Notes: generated from the letters alone by a model not told the origin. DNA of 32,186 bases from Gammaproteobacteria bacterium (GCA_021773795.1 JAJFJT010000031.1:1-32186), one strand, 5' to 3'; counted from the stretch's first letter, positions 8,887 to 18,434 are shown. Program-made: numbers and translations.

Positions 8887-10629
8887 CTAAGTGAGTCTCG
8901 CCGTCAGATCCACAACCCGAGACACCTCATCCAGGCTGGTCACACCCTCAAGCACGCGCCGTATACCATCCTCGGCAAGGGGTACGAAATTCTTGGCCAA
9001 CGCTGCCTTGGTAAGCTCACGGCCGGTCGCGCGGTGCGCCACCAGCTCATCCAGCTCGCTATCAAACTTCAACACTTCGATCAGTGCCAGACGCCCACTG
9101 TATCCATGATGATCACATTGGGAACAGCCGTTGGCGCGGTAAATGGGCACCATTTCCTCGCCAATACTCATACCCAGGACCTGGCGCATCATCTTGGGCG
9201 GCTCGTAGGCCTCTTTGCAGTGGGGGCAGAGCTTGCGCACCAACCGTTGCCCGACAATCCCGATAATATTTCCCGCGATCACCTCCGGCGGAACGCCGGT
9301 ATCCAGCAGGCGTGGAATTGAGCCCAATGCGGAATTGGTATGCAGGGTGGAAAAAACCTGATGCCCGGTCATGGCGGCACGAAAGGCCATCTCGGCGGTC
9401 TCGCCATCACGAATTTCACCCACCAAAATAATGTCCGGGTCCTGGCGCATGAGGGTGCGCACGCCGTTGGCAAAATCAAGTTTTGCCGCCTCATTGACCG
9501 AGGTCTGGCGAATCATCTCCATGGGGTATTCCACCGGGTCCTCAAGCGTCATGATGTTAACCGCCTCGGTATTGAGCTCGGTTAACATCGAATAAAGGGT
9601 GGTGGTCTTGCCGCTACCAGTAGGACCGGTTACCAGAATGATTCCCTCGGGACGCGCCATCATCAGGTTAAGGGTCTCGAAGGTCTCCGGATGCAGGCCT
9701 AGCTTTTCCAGTGGCACGATGCCCTTCTGCCGATCCAGTACCCGCAGCACGATGTTCTCACCGTAGTTGGTGGGCAAAGTAGAAACGCGGAAATCGATGG
9801 GATGCCCCGAAACAGAAAGGGAGATACGCCCGTCCTGCGGCGCCCGCATTTCAGCAATATTCAGTGCTGCCATCACCTTCACGCGTACCGCGATGGCTGA
9901 CCAATAGTTGCGGTGCAGACTGCGAATTTGACGCAATACGCCATCAATACGATAGCGGATACGAAGAAAGTCATGCTCCGGCTCGAAATGGATGTCCGAG
10001 GCACCGCGCTTTACCGCATCGGAAAGCAGCGCATTGACCAGACGCACCACTGGCTGACTGTACTCCTCACTCTCCGCCTCAAGACTGGCGTAATCGATCT
10101 CGCCAGTCTCGATCTCTTGGAGAATGCCATCGATGGACATCTCGTAGCCGTAAAACTGATCGATGTACTTGTCGATCTCGGTCTCACCGGCCAACAGGGG
10201 CAAAACGTCTACATCGCCACCCAGCAAGGCCCGTGCCTGATCCAGAGCGATCACATTGAAGGGATCGGCCATAGCCAGGGTAAGCAGCTGCTTATCTTCA
10301 TCAAAGGTGATCGCCAGCATATGGTGGCGACGGGCAACCTCCTTGGGAATAGCCTTCACGACTTCACTGTCTACCACCACCCGCGCGAGGTCGACGCTGT
10401 CGTAGCCAATGGCCCCGCCCAGCACATCACGAATAACCGCCTCGGTGGCAAAACCGAGATGCACCAAGATCTTGCCCAGATGCTCCCTGCTTTTTTTCTG
10501 TTCGGTCAGCGCAATGCGAACCTGATCCTCGCTGACAACGCCCTTGCCAACAAGCAACTCGCCGATGCGACGATGCCGCACCGGTGCTTCCATATGGATG
10601 GAGGGAGAAGAAGTAGTAGTGGGGTTCAT
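8887..10629 (-). CDS. mshE: MshE-like pilus assembly ATPase (GspE/PilB family)
   Basis: The 580-residue protein has an N-terminal MshEN/GspE-N domain (about 20-160, IGELLVGKGVVSEDQV and HLGFATEAVIRDVL), known in this family as a possible cyclic-di-GMP sensor. An ATPase core follows, with Walker A GPTGSGKT (335-342), Asp box (TLEDPVEY), Walker B ILVGEIRD (401-408) and His box (TGHQVFSTLHTN). Two cysteine pairs, CPHC (468-471) and CSQC (502-505), form the zinc site of extension ATPases. It powers pilus or pseudopilus polymerisation at the inner membrane. The ATG at 10629 overlaps the upstream stop as ATGA. MshE rather than GspE is chosen because of the neighbours (MshN- and MshL-like). Whether cyclic-di-GMP binds cannot be read safely here. 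Confidence 0.9.
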   Translation of the reverse strand: MNPTTTSSPSIHMEAPVRHRRIGELLVGKGVVSEDQVRIALTEQKKSREHLGKILVHLGFATEAVIRDVLGGAIGYDSVDLARVVVDSEVVKAIPKEVARRHHMLAITFDEDKQLLTLAMADPFNVIALDQARALLGGDVDVLPLLAGETEIDKYIDQFYGYEMSIDGILQEIETGEIDYASLEAESEEYSQPVVRLVNALLSDAVKRGASDIHFEPEHDFLRIRYRIDGVLRQIRSLHRNYWSAIAVRVKVMAALNIAEMRAPQDGRISLSVSGHPIDFRVSTLPTNYGENIVLRVLDRQKGIVPLEKLGLHPETFETLNLMMARPEGIILVTGPTGSGKTTTLYSMLTELNTEAVNIMTLEDPVEYPMEMIRQTSVNEAAKLDFANGVRTLMRQDPDIILVGEIRDGETAEMAFRAAMTGHQVFSTLHTNSALGSIPRLLDTGVPPEVIAGNIIGIVGQRLVRKLCPHCKEAYEPPKMMRQVLGMSIGEEMVPIYRANGCSQCDHHGYSGRLALIEVLKFDSELDELVAHRATGRELTKAALAKNFVPLAEDGIRRVLEGVTSLDEVSRVVDLTARLT

Positions 10630-12221
10630 CCGTTGCTATTCGATCCACTCAGGGCACGTATGCGCTCCAATGCACCCGCACTCGGAACATTAGAGGCACG
10701 GCCATCTGCAAGCTCAAGCGCGCGCCGATAATATTTTAATGCCGGTTCACGCTGGCCTAAATGGTCCAGACTGATCGCCAGGTTAAAGGCGAAATCCGGA
10801 TTGGTATTATCCCGCCGGTAGGCCTCGAAGTAGGCCCCCTGTGCCTCCGCCCAACGCGCCTGGGCGGCGAATAGATTGCCGAGAGAGAAATGTAGATGGG
10901 TGGAATCCGGTTCCCGATCCAGCAACTGCTTGACGCGACTCTGCCCCGCCACCGGGTCAAGCTGTTGGTTCATGCTCATCAATGCAGTCTGGGCCACGCT
11001 GTCACGAGGGTTACGGCTCAGTAGATCAAGATAGATACGGCCAGCCTTTTCATCCTTACCCGCACTGAGTGCGATCGCAGCCAACCCTAACTGGGCATCA
11101 CGGTTGCCAGGATCACGTTTCAGAACCTTTTGATAGCCGATGCGTGCCGCGGCATGATCGCCATCGCTATAAGCCGCATAGGCCGCTGTAAGCAAGGGTT
11201 GGTTACGATCAACCGCTCGCCGACGGGTAATACGAATCCCCGGCGATGGCGGTAAGGCAGCCGGGGTCGCGGCGGCGGCAAGTGCTGCCTCAAATTGTTC
11301 ATCGTTGAGCACCGGGGCAGCTGCCGGAGCGACTTCCTTTGCCTTGGCAGCGGCGGCCTGAGCCTCACGACCGGGAGAAAGGTCGCCCTGAGCTGGAGGC
11401 TCTACTGCAGCTACGGTCGGTTCTACGGCAGCGGAAGCAGGGGTCTGAACTATAGCCACTGGCGGGGCCGCCGGAGCGGGCACGGTAACAGCCGCCCGAG
11501 GCGGGAGCCGCCCTGGCGCAAATGAGGAAGCCGGTTTGAGCGCAGACCAAAGATAATAACTGCCGCCCCCGAGTCCGAAGAGCAACAGCAATCCAAGGCC
11601 ATACCAAAGGCCACGCCCCTTTCCCTCTGCTGCCGCTGACTTCGCCGAAAATACGGCCTGTGCGGTGCTTTGTGGTTCCGCCCATACGCGCTTGCGCGGG
11701 CTGGTTTCGGTATCTTCACCCGCCGCGGAATCGGCCTCGGGTTTGAGTTCCGCATCCCCTGTGGAATCCAGAATAGTCGTCGGCGCGGTCATCTGCCCGG
11801 TGCCATCGAAATAATCGTTCACCGAACGCCGGGCAGCGCGCGCGGAAGGCAAAGTCGCGGAGGTATCTTCTAAGGGAACATTGTGCTCACCGGAGAAAGA
11901 AAGCGTACCGTCTTGCTCCTCATCAATGGCAGGCAAACCCCGGTCCCCACGCGCTGCAGCAATCTCCTCTTCCAGCTCAAGGCTGAGCGAATCTGACAGA
12001 TCCTGCTCAGCCGCTTTCGGGTCTTGCTCAAACTCAGCCTCCAACGAAGTTTCTTCGCCTCCGGCCTCATCCTGACGGACCGGAACCTCGTTGCTGCCGG
12101 TGGCTTCAAGTGGATCCAGACTAAGCTCGGGGCTGGTGTCGTTGTCGTCAGCCGACTTGGGGCTGGCACCGGCCTCCCGAGCCTTTTCCGCCTTTTTCAA
12201 GGCGTCCATCAGCAGGCTCAT
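10626..12221 (-). CDS. mshN: MshN-like TPR protein with one membrane helix
   Basis: The 531-residue product starts MSLLMDALKKAEKAREAG, the characteristic opening of MshN-like proteins. The cytoplasmic part to about residue 200 is long and acidic (many Glu, Asp, Ser). One membrane helix lies at about 205-227, followed by a Pro/Ala-rich linker (235-330) and then tetratricopeptide repeats (about 345-525; for example GDHAAARIGYQKVLKRDPGN and ALKYYRRALELADGR). TPR proteins of this locus are thought to help secretin or platform assembly in the periplasm. The gene overlaps both neighbours as ATGA (12221/12218 and 10629/10626). The acidic cytoplasmic tail is longer than usual and probably disordered. 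The family call is good; the exact partner is inferred. Confidence 0.82.
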   Translation of the reverse strand: MSLLMDALKKAEKAREAGASPKSADDNDTSPELSLDPLEATGSNEVPVRQDEAGGEETSLEAEFEQDPKAAEQDLSDSLSLELEEEIAAARGDRGLPAIDEEQDGTLSFSGEHNVPLEDTSATLPSARAARRSVNDYFDGTGQMTAPTTILDSTGDAELKPEADSAAGEDTETSPRKRVWAEPQSTAQAVFSAKSAAAEGKGRGLWYGLGLLLLFGLGGGSYYLWSALKPASSFAPGRLPPRAAVTVPAPAAPPVAIVQTPASAAVEPTVAAVEPPAQGDLSPGREAQAAAAKAKEVAPAAAPVLNDEQFEAALAAAATPAALPPSPGIRITRRRAVDRNQPLLTAAYAAYSDGDHAAARIGYQKVLKRDPGNRDAQLGLAAIALSAGKDEKAGRIYLDLLSRNPRDSVAQTALMSMNQQLDPVAGQSRVKQLLDREPDSTHLHFSLGNLFAAQARWAEAQGAYFEAYRRDNTNPDFAFNLAISLDHLGQREPALKYYRRALELADGRASNVPSAGALERIRALSGSNSNG

Positions 12222-13861
12222 TTGGCTTGCCCCTGGGGAAGGCCCGTCTGTGGCATGGCTGATTTCAGATTTTCGGGCAGGAAGCGCTGGAAGTTGGCCA
12301 GATCTCCCGAAACGCTGGGACTGCGAATCACCGTAGGCCGAAGGAAGATCACTAACTCGGTTTTGGTGAAATCATTGTCACGCGATTTAAAGAGTTCCCC
12401 AACCGAACCTTCCTGCTCGGACAGCACCGGTAAACCACCCGTGTCCTTACGCACCGAATCCTGCATCAGCCCGCCCAGCACCGCGATCTGACTGCTCTGA
12501 AGCCTTAGCATTGACTCCATCTCACGCACCTGGATCACGGGAATAAGGTTGGCAACTGCTCCCAAATCTGGATTGGGGTCGGCGACAGTGGCATCAGAAC
12601 GGGTAATGGTCGGCCGAACGTTAAGAACGATCTCATCGCTCGCACTGATCTGCGGAGTAATTGCCATTACTAACCCCACGGGTACGGTATGAGCAGTGGT
12701 CGTAGTATTTATAATTGGTGGTGCGCCATCCACGGGAACTGTCTCAGTCTCGACACTAAAGTAGACGAGATTTTCCACCACCTTGAAAATCGCAGTCTGA
12801 TTATTGAGCACCATGATCTTCGGGCTGGAAAGCACCCGAACATCACCAAACTCTTTGAGCAAATTGACGGTCAGAGCAAAATCCTGATTCCCTCCTGGCT
12901 TAGCATTGTCAAATATTGCCGTAGCAAAGGCCGTTCCAACACCGGGTAAACCAGCAGGGCCTAAAGATAGACTGCTTGCCGCGCCCGCGAGAATCTCGAA
13001 ATTAATACCCGATTGGTAGGTATCGTTTAGCTCCACCTCAACAATGGTGGCCTCCATCATGACCTGCCGACGCGCGCTACCCAGCACCTTATCTAAATAA
13101 TCCTGCACCTTGGCATGCTGCCGCTCGGTAGCCGAGATGGCGATGATGCCGGTTTCCGGGTTGGGAATAACCATACCCTCATCAACTTCACCATCGTCGT
13201 TACCGGCCAGTGGATTTACGGTTGCGGCAAGGATCTCTCGCAAGCTGGTCGCCAATGTCTCCCAGAAGTGGTGCTCAGAGGAACTGCTCACTTCTGTAGC
13301 AGAGTTATTGTTTCCCCCCCCACCACCACCTTCACTGTCACTACCCGTAGTGGCAATCTGGGTTGCCACACTCACGCTCCCCTCGGTATCCCGCGACATA
13401 TTGACGTAGTCCACGGTATAGGTTTTAAGATAGGGCCGATCCGGAGTAATCAGCAGGGCCTTATTCTGAAGCTGATAACGCAGATCAATCAGTCGGGAAA
13501 GGCGATCGAGGATCTGCGGCAGGGTCTGGTCTATGGCGTTAAGGGTGACGTTGCCGGTGATGCCGGGGTGGATATCCACGTCTCGCTTGGCATCGCGCGC
13601 CAGCGCAAACAGCAGTTCACGCACGGGCACATTATCCACTACCACAGTGTAGGTTTCAGCTTTCGGCGTAGCTTTCGGCGGCGGCAATATGGGAGCCTGC
13701 GCCACCGGTTGCGGGATCACTGCGGGGGGGGCTGCATGGGTGGTTGCTATGTGACCGGCGGAAGGCTCCCGGGGCTTCGGCGGGGGGGTAGTGCAGGCAG
13801 ACACCAAGCTTGCGCCCAGCACTAAGATCAAGACTCGCCACCATCCAGACTGATTGCGCAC
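12218..13861 (-). CDS. mshL: MshL-like secretin lipoprotein
   Basis: The 547-residue product is an outer-membrane secretin. A signal peptide ends in the lipobox LVSAC (Cys 23), so it is probably lipidated. A Pro/Ala linker follows, then an STN/N0-like domain (70-140, VPVRELLFALARDAKRDVDI). The secretin core (about 270-530) contains VRVLSSPKIMVLNNQTAIFKV, VPVGLVMAITPQIS and the terminal TELVIFLRPTVIRSP. Residues 173-196 form a low-complexity Gly/Asn/Ser insert with six glycines in a row. The start is a GTG with GGGAG about seven bases upstream. The 138 bp between this gene and the MshM-like gene is the largest gap in the cluster and could hold an internal promoter; I saw no clear boxes or sigma-54 site there. 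The N0 domain and context favour MshL over PilQ or GspD. Confidence 0.88.
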   Translation of the reverse strand: MRNQSGWWRVLILVLGASLVSACTTPPPKPREPSAGHIATTHAAPPAVIPQPVAQAPILPPPKATPKAETYTVVVDNVPVRELLFALARDAKRDVDIHPGITGNVTLNAIDQTLPQILDRLSRLIDLRYQLQNKALLITPDRPYLKTYTVDYVNMSRDTEGSVSVATQIATTGSDSEGGGGGGNNNSATEVSSSSEHHFWETLATSLREILAATVNPLAGNDDGEVDEGMVIPNPETGIIAISATERQHAKVQDYLDKVLGSARRQVMMEATIVEVELNDTYQSGINFEILAGAASSLSLGPAGLPGVGTAFATAIFDNAKPGGNQDFALTVNLLKEFGDVRVLSSPKIMVLNNQTAIFKVVENLVYFSVETETVPVDGAPPIINTTTTAHTVPVGLVMAITPQISASDEIVLNVRPTITRSDATVADPNPDLGAVANLIPVIQVREMESMLRLQSSQIAVLGGLMQDSVRKDTGGLPVLSEQEGSVGELFKSRDNDFTKTELVIFLRPTVIRSPSVSGDLANFQRFLPENLKSAMPQTGLPQGQAK

Positions 13862-13999
13862 CGCATTTCTCCCTAGAAATACTACAAAAGCCCGCTGGGC
13901 CCCGTAAATTTATTCGTTACATTCTTCCATTAAAAGAACAGCTTATAACAAACTCTTCCCTAAATGGGCTAGCTCATCATACCCTAGAGCCCAAGCATT

Positions 14000-15622
14000 T
14001 CAACCAAGGGTCTCAATATCCCGGATATTACGGATGAAAGGTCTGTGGCGCTGCAAGCCATTGGGCAGTGCAGCCAGAGCACGTCGCGCCAACCGCATTG
14101 AGGGAAACTCGTTATACAGAACACCGAAGCCGGGTAGCCCACCAATCACGGTTTGGTATACATAAATCTGCTCCAGATTATTACGCCGTTGCCAACGCCC
14201 GAGAAACTCCTCCAGATGGGCACGCTGCTGCTCTTTGGTCACCAGCAACTGGATACTGTAGTGGTTGCCATCGGCAATCTGTAGCCAAGCTTTAGCTGCC
14301 TGCAAACGCTGATTAACCAGATCGTCCTTGACTATGGTCTTTGCCGTGGGAGCCAGGGCCGCGGTGCTCACATCTGAAATAACCAGTGGTTTTACAACGA
14401 CAACCTCGGGGGCCTGCTCAACTGCGACCAGAGTTTGATGCTGCGCCACTGCTGGTTGTTCTACGGGCAATGCAACTTTCTCGGGCTCAGCAACAGGCTC
14501 GGGAGCAGGCATCGGAGTTGGTGCTGAAACAGGGGTGTTCTCCAGTGCCACCGGTGTCACGGGCGTTGGCACTGGCTTTGCGGGAACTACCATCTCGGCT
14601 ACACGCGCTACAACCACTGGCTCAGCGGGCAGAGGCAATGCTCGGGCCGGAGTAGCCGGTGCCACAGGGGGAGCAGCGCTCAAAGCCTGGGGTGCCACCG
14701 CATTATCCAGCCAGGGCAATCCTGCTGGCCAAAAGGTAATCCCGATGCTAAGCAGAAAGAGTACCAGGCCACTCGCCAGCGCGAGTTCGGGCATCCGGCT
14801 GCGTCCCACAGCCTTGCCAAATTCAGTATCGCGTATAGCCACCTGTACGTGTTTTGCCGAAATGTCGTGGATCCCCGCGGCAAAGGCCGCCAGCAAACAC
14901 TTGTCTCCCAAGATATTAATCCGCCGAATCAATCCGTGGGACGCACGTGCGATTTTTTTGCAGGCCCGTTTACCAAAGAGCTCGGGGCCGCGATAGCCGG
15001 CAGCACGTAAACGGAAATTAAGATAAGCGCGAATTTCAGGCTCGGTGAGTGGCGCCAGGGTAAAGCTGTGCACAATGCGCTCACGTAACTGGCGAATATT
15101 CTCGGCATCGAGATTCTGTTCCAGCTCGGGCTGACCAAAGAGCACGATCTGCAGCAATTTATTGTGCTGGGTCTCAAGGTTGCTGAGGAGGCGAATTTCT
15201 TCCAGGGTATCAAGGCGCATACCCTGTGCCTCTTCCACAAAAACCACTACCTGGCGATTGGCTGCGTGCCTTTCCAGCAACCCCTGCTGCAACAAATGCA
15301 TCACCTCCAGGCGATTGGTATCAGGCGCCACATCGAGTTTCAGCTCCAGGGCGATGGCATGCGGGATAGCCTCGGGCAAGATACTGGGATTTGCGAGATA
15401 GACGATCTCCACCTGCTCCGGAAGGCGCTCCTCCAGCATGCGCGAAAGCATGGTCTTGCCACTGCCCACCTCGCCCACCACCTTGACGATGCCATCGCCA
15501 TTGGTGACCGCATAAATCAGCGCCTCCAGCACCTCACCACGCGCGCCACCCGGATAGAACAGACGCGTATCTGGCGTGATCTTGAAGGGTGCCTGATTAA
15601 GTCCAAAATGCTCGTAGTACAT
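14000..15622 (-). CDS. mshM: MshM/ExeA-like AAA ATPase with SPOR-like C-terminus
   Basis: The 540-residue product begins MYYEHFGLNQAPFKITPD, as ExeA/GspA and MshM do. Walker A is GEVGSGKT (50-57) and Walker B VVVFVEEAQ (125-133), followed by LRERIVHSFTLAPL, typical of this AAA group. A membrane helix lies at about 281-299. A long Pro/Ala/Val linker (305-430) leads to a C-terminal domain (about 445-540) with YSIQLLVTKEQQRAHLEEFL and VLYNEFPSMRLARRALAAL, which looks like a SPOR peptidoglycan-binding domain. ExeA proteins help the secretin pass or dock to the cell wall; a wall-binding periplasmic tail fits that role. AGAGGA lies eight bases before the ATG. The regulator gene ends 15 bp upstream, so the two are probably cotranscribed. 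Confidence 0.85.
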   Translation of the reverse strand: MYYEHFGLNQAPFKITPDTRLFYPGGARGEVLEALIYAVTNGDGIVKVVGEVGSGKTMLSRMLEERLPEQVEIVYLANPSILPEAIPHAIALELKLDVAPDTNRLEVMHLLQQGLLERHAANRQVVVFVEEAQGMRLDTLEEIRLLSNLETQHNKLLQIVLFGQPELEQNLDAENIRQLRERIVHSFTLAPLTEPEIRAYLNFRLRAAGYRGPELFGKRACKKIARASHGLIRRINILGDKCLLAAFAAGIHDISAKHVQVAIRDTEFGKAVGRSRMPELALASGLVLFLLSIGITFWPAGLPWLDNAVAPQALSAAPPVAPATPARALPLPAEPVVVARVAEMVVPAKPVPTPVTPVALENTPVSAPTPMPAPEPVAEPEKVALPVEQPAVAQHQTLVAVEQAPEVVVVKPLVISDVSTAALAPTAKTIVKDDLVNQRLQAAKAWLQIADGNHYSIQLLVTKEQQRAHLEEFLGRWQRRNNLEQIYVYQTVIGGLPGFGVLYNEFPSMRLARRALAALPNGLQRHRPFIRNIRDIETLG

Positions 15623-15637
15623 CAGTGATCCTCTGAT

Positions 15638-17059
15638 TTATTCCGGGTTATCGGACAGGCGTTGCATCCGACTATAGAGGGTGGTGCGGTTTATCCCCAG
15701 CAGTCTCGCCGCCTTACTCAGATTGCCACTACACATTTTCATCGCCGCATTAATATAACGTTGTTCCCAGGCGCCCAACACATCATCAAGGCAAAAACAC
15801 CCGGCACGCATCTGCTGCCGGGTCAAATCATCTACTGCCTCCTGGGTATCGGCAAACAGGTCCAGTTCCGCTTCCAGCTCCGTAAGCCCCACCTCTCGAC
15901 CAGGATACTTGGCACCAAGGCGGATAACGATATTACGCAACTCTCGCACGTTGCCCGGAAAGGTATAGCTTTGCAGGCGTTGCTCGGCGGCATTATCAAG
16001 GCTAAATGGCGCTACTTTTTCTGCATACAACTGACGAAAGTGCTCGAGTAGTATCAGGGAGTCGCTTTCGCGCTCGCGCAGGGACGGCACCACCAGCGTC
16101 AATACGCTCAGGCGATGATAGAGATCCTGACGGAAATTGCCGACGCGGATCTCTTCCAGCAATTCACGATTGGTAGCCGTCACCACCCGCGCTTTGGTGG
16201 TACGTGGGCGTGTTTCCCCCAGGCGATAGTATTCACCATTTTCCAGCACCCGCAGGAGCTTGGGCTGTAGCTCAATGGGAAATTCGCCAATTTCATCCAG
16301 GAACAGGGTCCCGGCACCCGCATCCTCAAAGAAACCAGCGCGGGCTGTAGTGGCTCCGGTAAAAGCACCGCGAGCATGGCCAAAGATCTGGGCTTCCAGC
16401 AATTCCGCACTAAAGGCGGCACAGTTGATGGTAATCAGGGGTTCGCTGGAGCGTCCACTGCGGCGGTGCAATTCCTCTGCTACCAACTCCTTGCCAGTAC
16501 CCGATTCTCCCTCGATGAGCACTGGAAAGGGAGTATCGGCATATTGAATGATCTGCGCTCGCAAACCGGCCATCGCAGCACTCTTACCCATCAGGCGGTT
16601 AGCTGGCTCGGTGCGATCAACATCCCGCTGTTCCGCATCCAGCATCATCAGCTGATGTTGGAGACGAGCCCGTAGCAAATCAGGCTCACAGGGCTTGGGG
16701 ATAAAATCCACCGCCCCCAGGGTCAGTGCATGATGGATATTGGCACGGTCACTCTGTCCAGAGAGCACAAGAATCTTGATCCGGGCATCGGTGGCCAAGA
16801 GTTCATTGATGAGGGCAAAGCCCTCGTCCGGAGTATGGGGCTCCGGGGGCAATCCAAGGTCAACCAGCGCTAGCGAGGGCTTGGAGTCGAGCTTCTCCAG
16901 CAATGCCAGAGCCTCTCGCCGGCTACTGGCCTGATGGACGTTGAAGTCTTCCTTGAGGACCCACGCGAGGGTTTCGCAAATCAGCGGATCATCGTCAATG
17001 AGCAACAGACCCGGACTGGCCTGGAGCTTTTCCTTTTGTCTGCTGGAACCAGCCTGCAT
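15638..17059 (-). CDS. sigma-54-dependent response regulator, PrsR-like
   Basis: The 473-residue product has a receiver domain with acidic pocket IDDDP (21-25), phospho-acceptor Asp 67 in ALVDLGLPP and Lys 122 in FIPKP. An AAA domain follows, with Walker A GESGTGK (184-190), the sigma-54 contact loop GAFTGA (231-236) and Walker B TLFLDEIGE (251-259). The C-terminal Fis-type helix-turn-helix reads GNLSKAARLLGINRTTLYSR. All parts needed for sigma-54 activation are present. The receiver carries the insert LPPEPHTPDEGF after the acceptor Asp, as in PrsR regulators of the PEP-CTERM type; no PEP-CTERM or exosortase gene is in the window. AAGGGG about eight bases before the ATG is a good ribosome site. 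The gene follows ahcY by 47 bp and precedes the MshM-like gene. Likely target: the pilus cluster (inference). Confidence 0.88.
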   Translation of the reverse strand: MQAGSSRQKEKLQASPGLLLIDDDPLICETLAWVLKEDFNVHQASSRREALALLEKLDSKPSLALVDLGLPPEPHTPDEGFALINELLATDARIKILVLSGQSDRANIHHALTLGAVDFIPKPCEPDLLRARLQHQLMMLDAEQRDVDRTEPANRLMGKSAAMAGLRAQIIQYADTPFPVLIEGESGTGKELVAEELHRRSGRSSEPLITINCAAFSAELLEAQIFGHARGAFTGATTARAGFFEDAGAGTLFLDEIGEFPIELQPKLLRVLENGEYYRLGETRPRTTKARVVTATNRELLEEIRVGNFRQDLYHRLSVLTLVVPSLRERESDSLILLEHFRQLYAEKVAPFSLDNAAEQRLQSYTFPGNVRELRNIVIRLGAKYPGREVGLTELEAELDLFADTQEAVDDLTRQQMRAGCFCLDDVLGAWEQRYINAAMKMCSGNLSKAARLLGINRTTLYSRMQRLSDNPE

Positions 17060-17106
17060 TTCTCAGCCCCTTATTACGTTCACAGCTTTTTTGGGTTGCC
17101 TATTGT

Positions 17107-18420
17107 TTAGTAGCGATAGTACTCCGGCTTGAAGGGCCCCTCAGGAGAAAGCCGCAGATACTCTGCCTGCTCACCGGTCAGCGTGGTGAGTTGCGCACCC
17201 AGTTTGCCAAGATGCAGCCGGGCAACCTTCTCATCAAGCAGCTTGGGCAAGACATAAACCTCCAGAGCGTATTTATCTGTGTTTTGCCATAGTTCAATCT
17301 GCGCCAGCACTTGATTGGTGAAAGAATTGGACATCACGAAGCTCGGATGGCCAGTGGCACAACCCAGGTTAATCAGGCGCCCCTGGGCCAGCACAATGAT
17401 TTTTTTGCCATCCGGGAAAACCACGTGGTCCACCTGGGGTTTTATGTTGTCCCAGCGGTAATCCTCCAGGGAGGCCACATCGATTTCCGAATCAAAGTGG
17501 CCGATATTGCAGACGATGGCGTCGTTTTTCATCGCTGCCATATGTTCGTGGGTGATCACCCGCAAGTTGCCAGTGGCAGTAACAAAGATATCGCCCTGGG
17601 CCCCTGCCTCCTCCATGGTGACCACACGATAGCCCTCCATTGCCGCCTGGAGCGCGCAGATGGGGTCAATTTCCGTCACCCAAACCATGGCGCCCAGGCC
17701 ACGCAGGGACTGGGCACAACCCTTGCCCACATCGCCATAACCCGCGACCACCGCAATCTTGCCGGCAATCATCACGTCGGTGGCACGCTTGAGCCCATCC
17801 ACCAGCGACTCACGGCAACCATAGAGGTTGTCGAACTTGGACTTGGTCACCGAGTCATTGACGTTGAAGGCGGGCACCTTGAGGCTGCCCTCGCGCATCA
17901 TTTCGTAGAGCCGATGTACACCGGTGGTGGTCTCTTCCGACAGGCCACGCACGTCTTCCAATAGTTCCGGATATTTCTCGTGCATGATCTGGGTGAGGTC
18001 GCCACCATCGTCCAGAATCATATTGGGGTGCCAGCCATCAGGCCCGTGTATGGTTTGCTCAATGCACCACCAAAACTCCTCCTCGCTCTCCCCCTTCCAG
18101 GCAAATACCGGGATCCCCGCAGCCGCCATGGCCGCCGCGGCCTGATCCTGGGTGGAAAAGATATTGCAGGAAGACCAGCGCAGCTCGGCGCCAAGATCCA
18201 CCAGGGTCTCCATCAGCACCGCAGTCTGAATGGTCATATGCAAACAACCCGCAATGCGTGCGCCAGCTAGCGGTTTTTGTCCCCGATATTCCTCACGCAG
18301 GGCCATCAAGCCCGGCATTTCGCCCTCGGCGATGCTGGTCTCCTTACGGCCCCATGCCGCCAGACTAAGGTCGGCAATCTTGTAATCCGGCGCTGTTTTC
18401 AATTCTGCTTGGCTGCTCAT
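17107..18420 (-). CDS. ahcY: adenosylhomocysteinase
   Basis: The enzyme reversibly splits S-adenosylhomocysteine into adenosine and homocysteine, removing the product inhibitor of SAM methyltransferases. The 437-residue sequence has the substrate site residues in [12 protein letters not shown] (His 61), LDDGGDLT and [13 protein letters not shown] (Lys 193, Asp 197). The NAD loop is GYGDVGKG (227-234), and the C-terminal tail ends KPEYYRY, which reaches the neighbouring subunit's NAD. The cytosolic enzyme works as a tetramer. It lies 14 bp after metK on the same strand, so the pair forms an activated methyl cycle operon. No metF or methionine synthase gene follows; the next gene is the response regulator. 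Confidence 0.97.
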   Translation of the reverse strand: MSSQAELKTAPDYKIADLSLAAWGRKETSIAEGEMPGLMALREEYRGQKPLAGARIAGCLHMTIQTAVLMETLVDLGAELRWSSCNIFSTQDQAAAAMAAAGIPVFAWKGESEEEFWWCIEQTIHGPDGWHPNMILDDGGDLTQIMHEKYPELLEDVRGLSEETTTGVHRLYEMMREGSLKVPAFNVNDSVTKSKFDNLYGCRESLVDGLKRATDVMIAGKIAVVAGYGDVGKGCAQSLRGLGAMVWVTEIDPICALQAAMEGYRVVTMEEAGAQGDIFVTATGNLRVITHEHMAAMKNDAIVCNIGHFDSEIDVASLEDYRWDNIKPQVDHVVFPDGKKIIVLAQGRLINLGCATGHPSFVMSNSFTNQVLAQIELWQNTDKYALEVYVLPKLLDEKVARLHLGKLGAQLTTLTGEQAEYLRLSPEGPFKPEYYRY

Positions 18421-18434
18421 CTCTACGGTTTCCT

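Noticed and set aside
9913-10731. 272-codon plus-strand open frame inside the mshE-like and mshN-like genes
   Set aside because: It is antisense to two well-supported genes and resembles no protein family.
13115-13825. 236-codon plus-strand open frame inside the secretin gene
   Set aside because: Shadow of the mshL-like frame; low-complexity Arg/Gly-rich translation.
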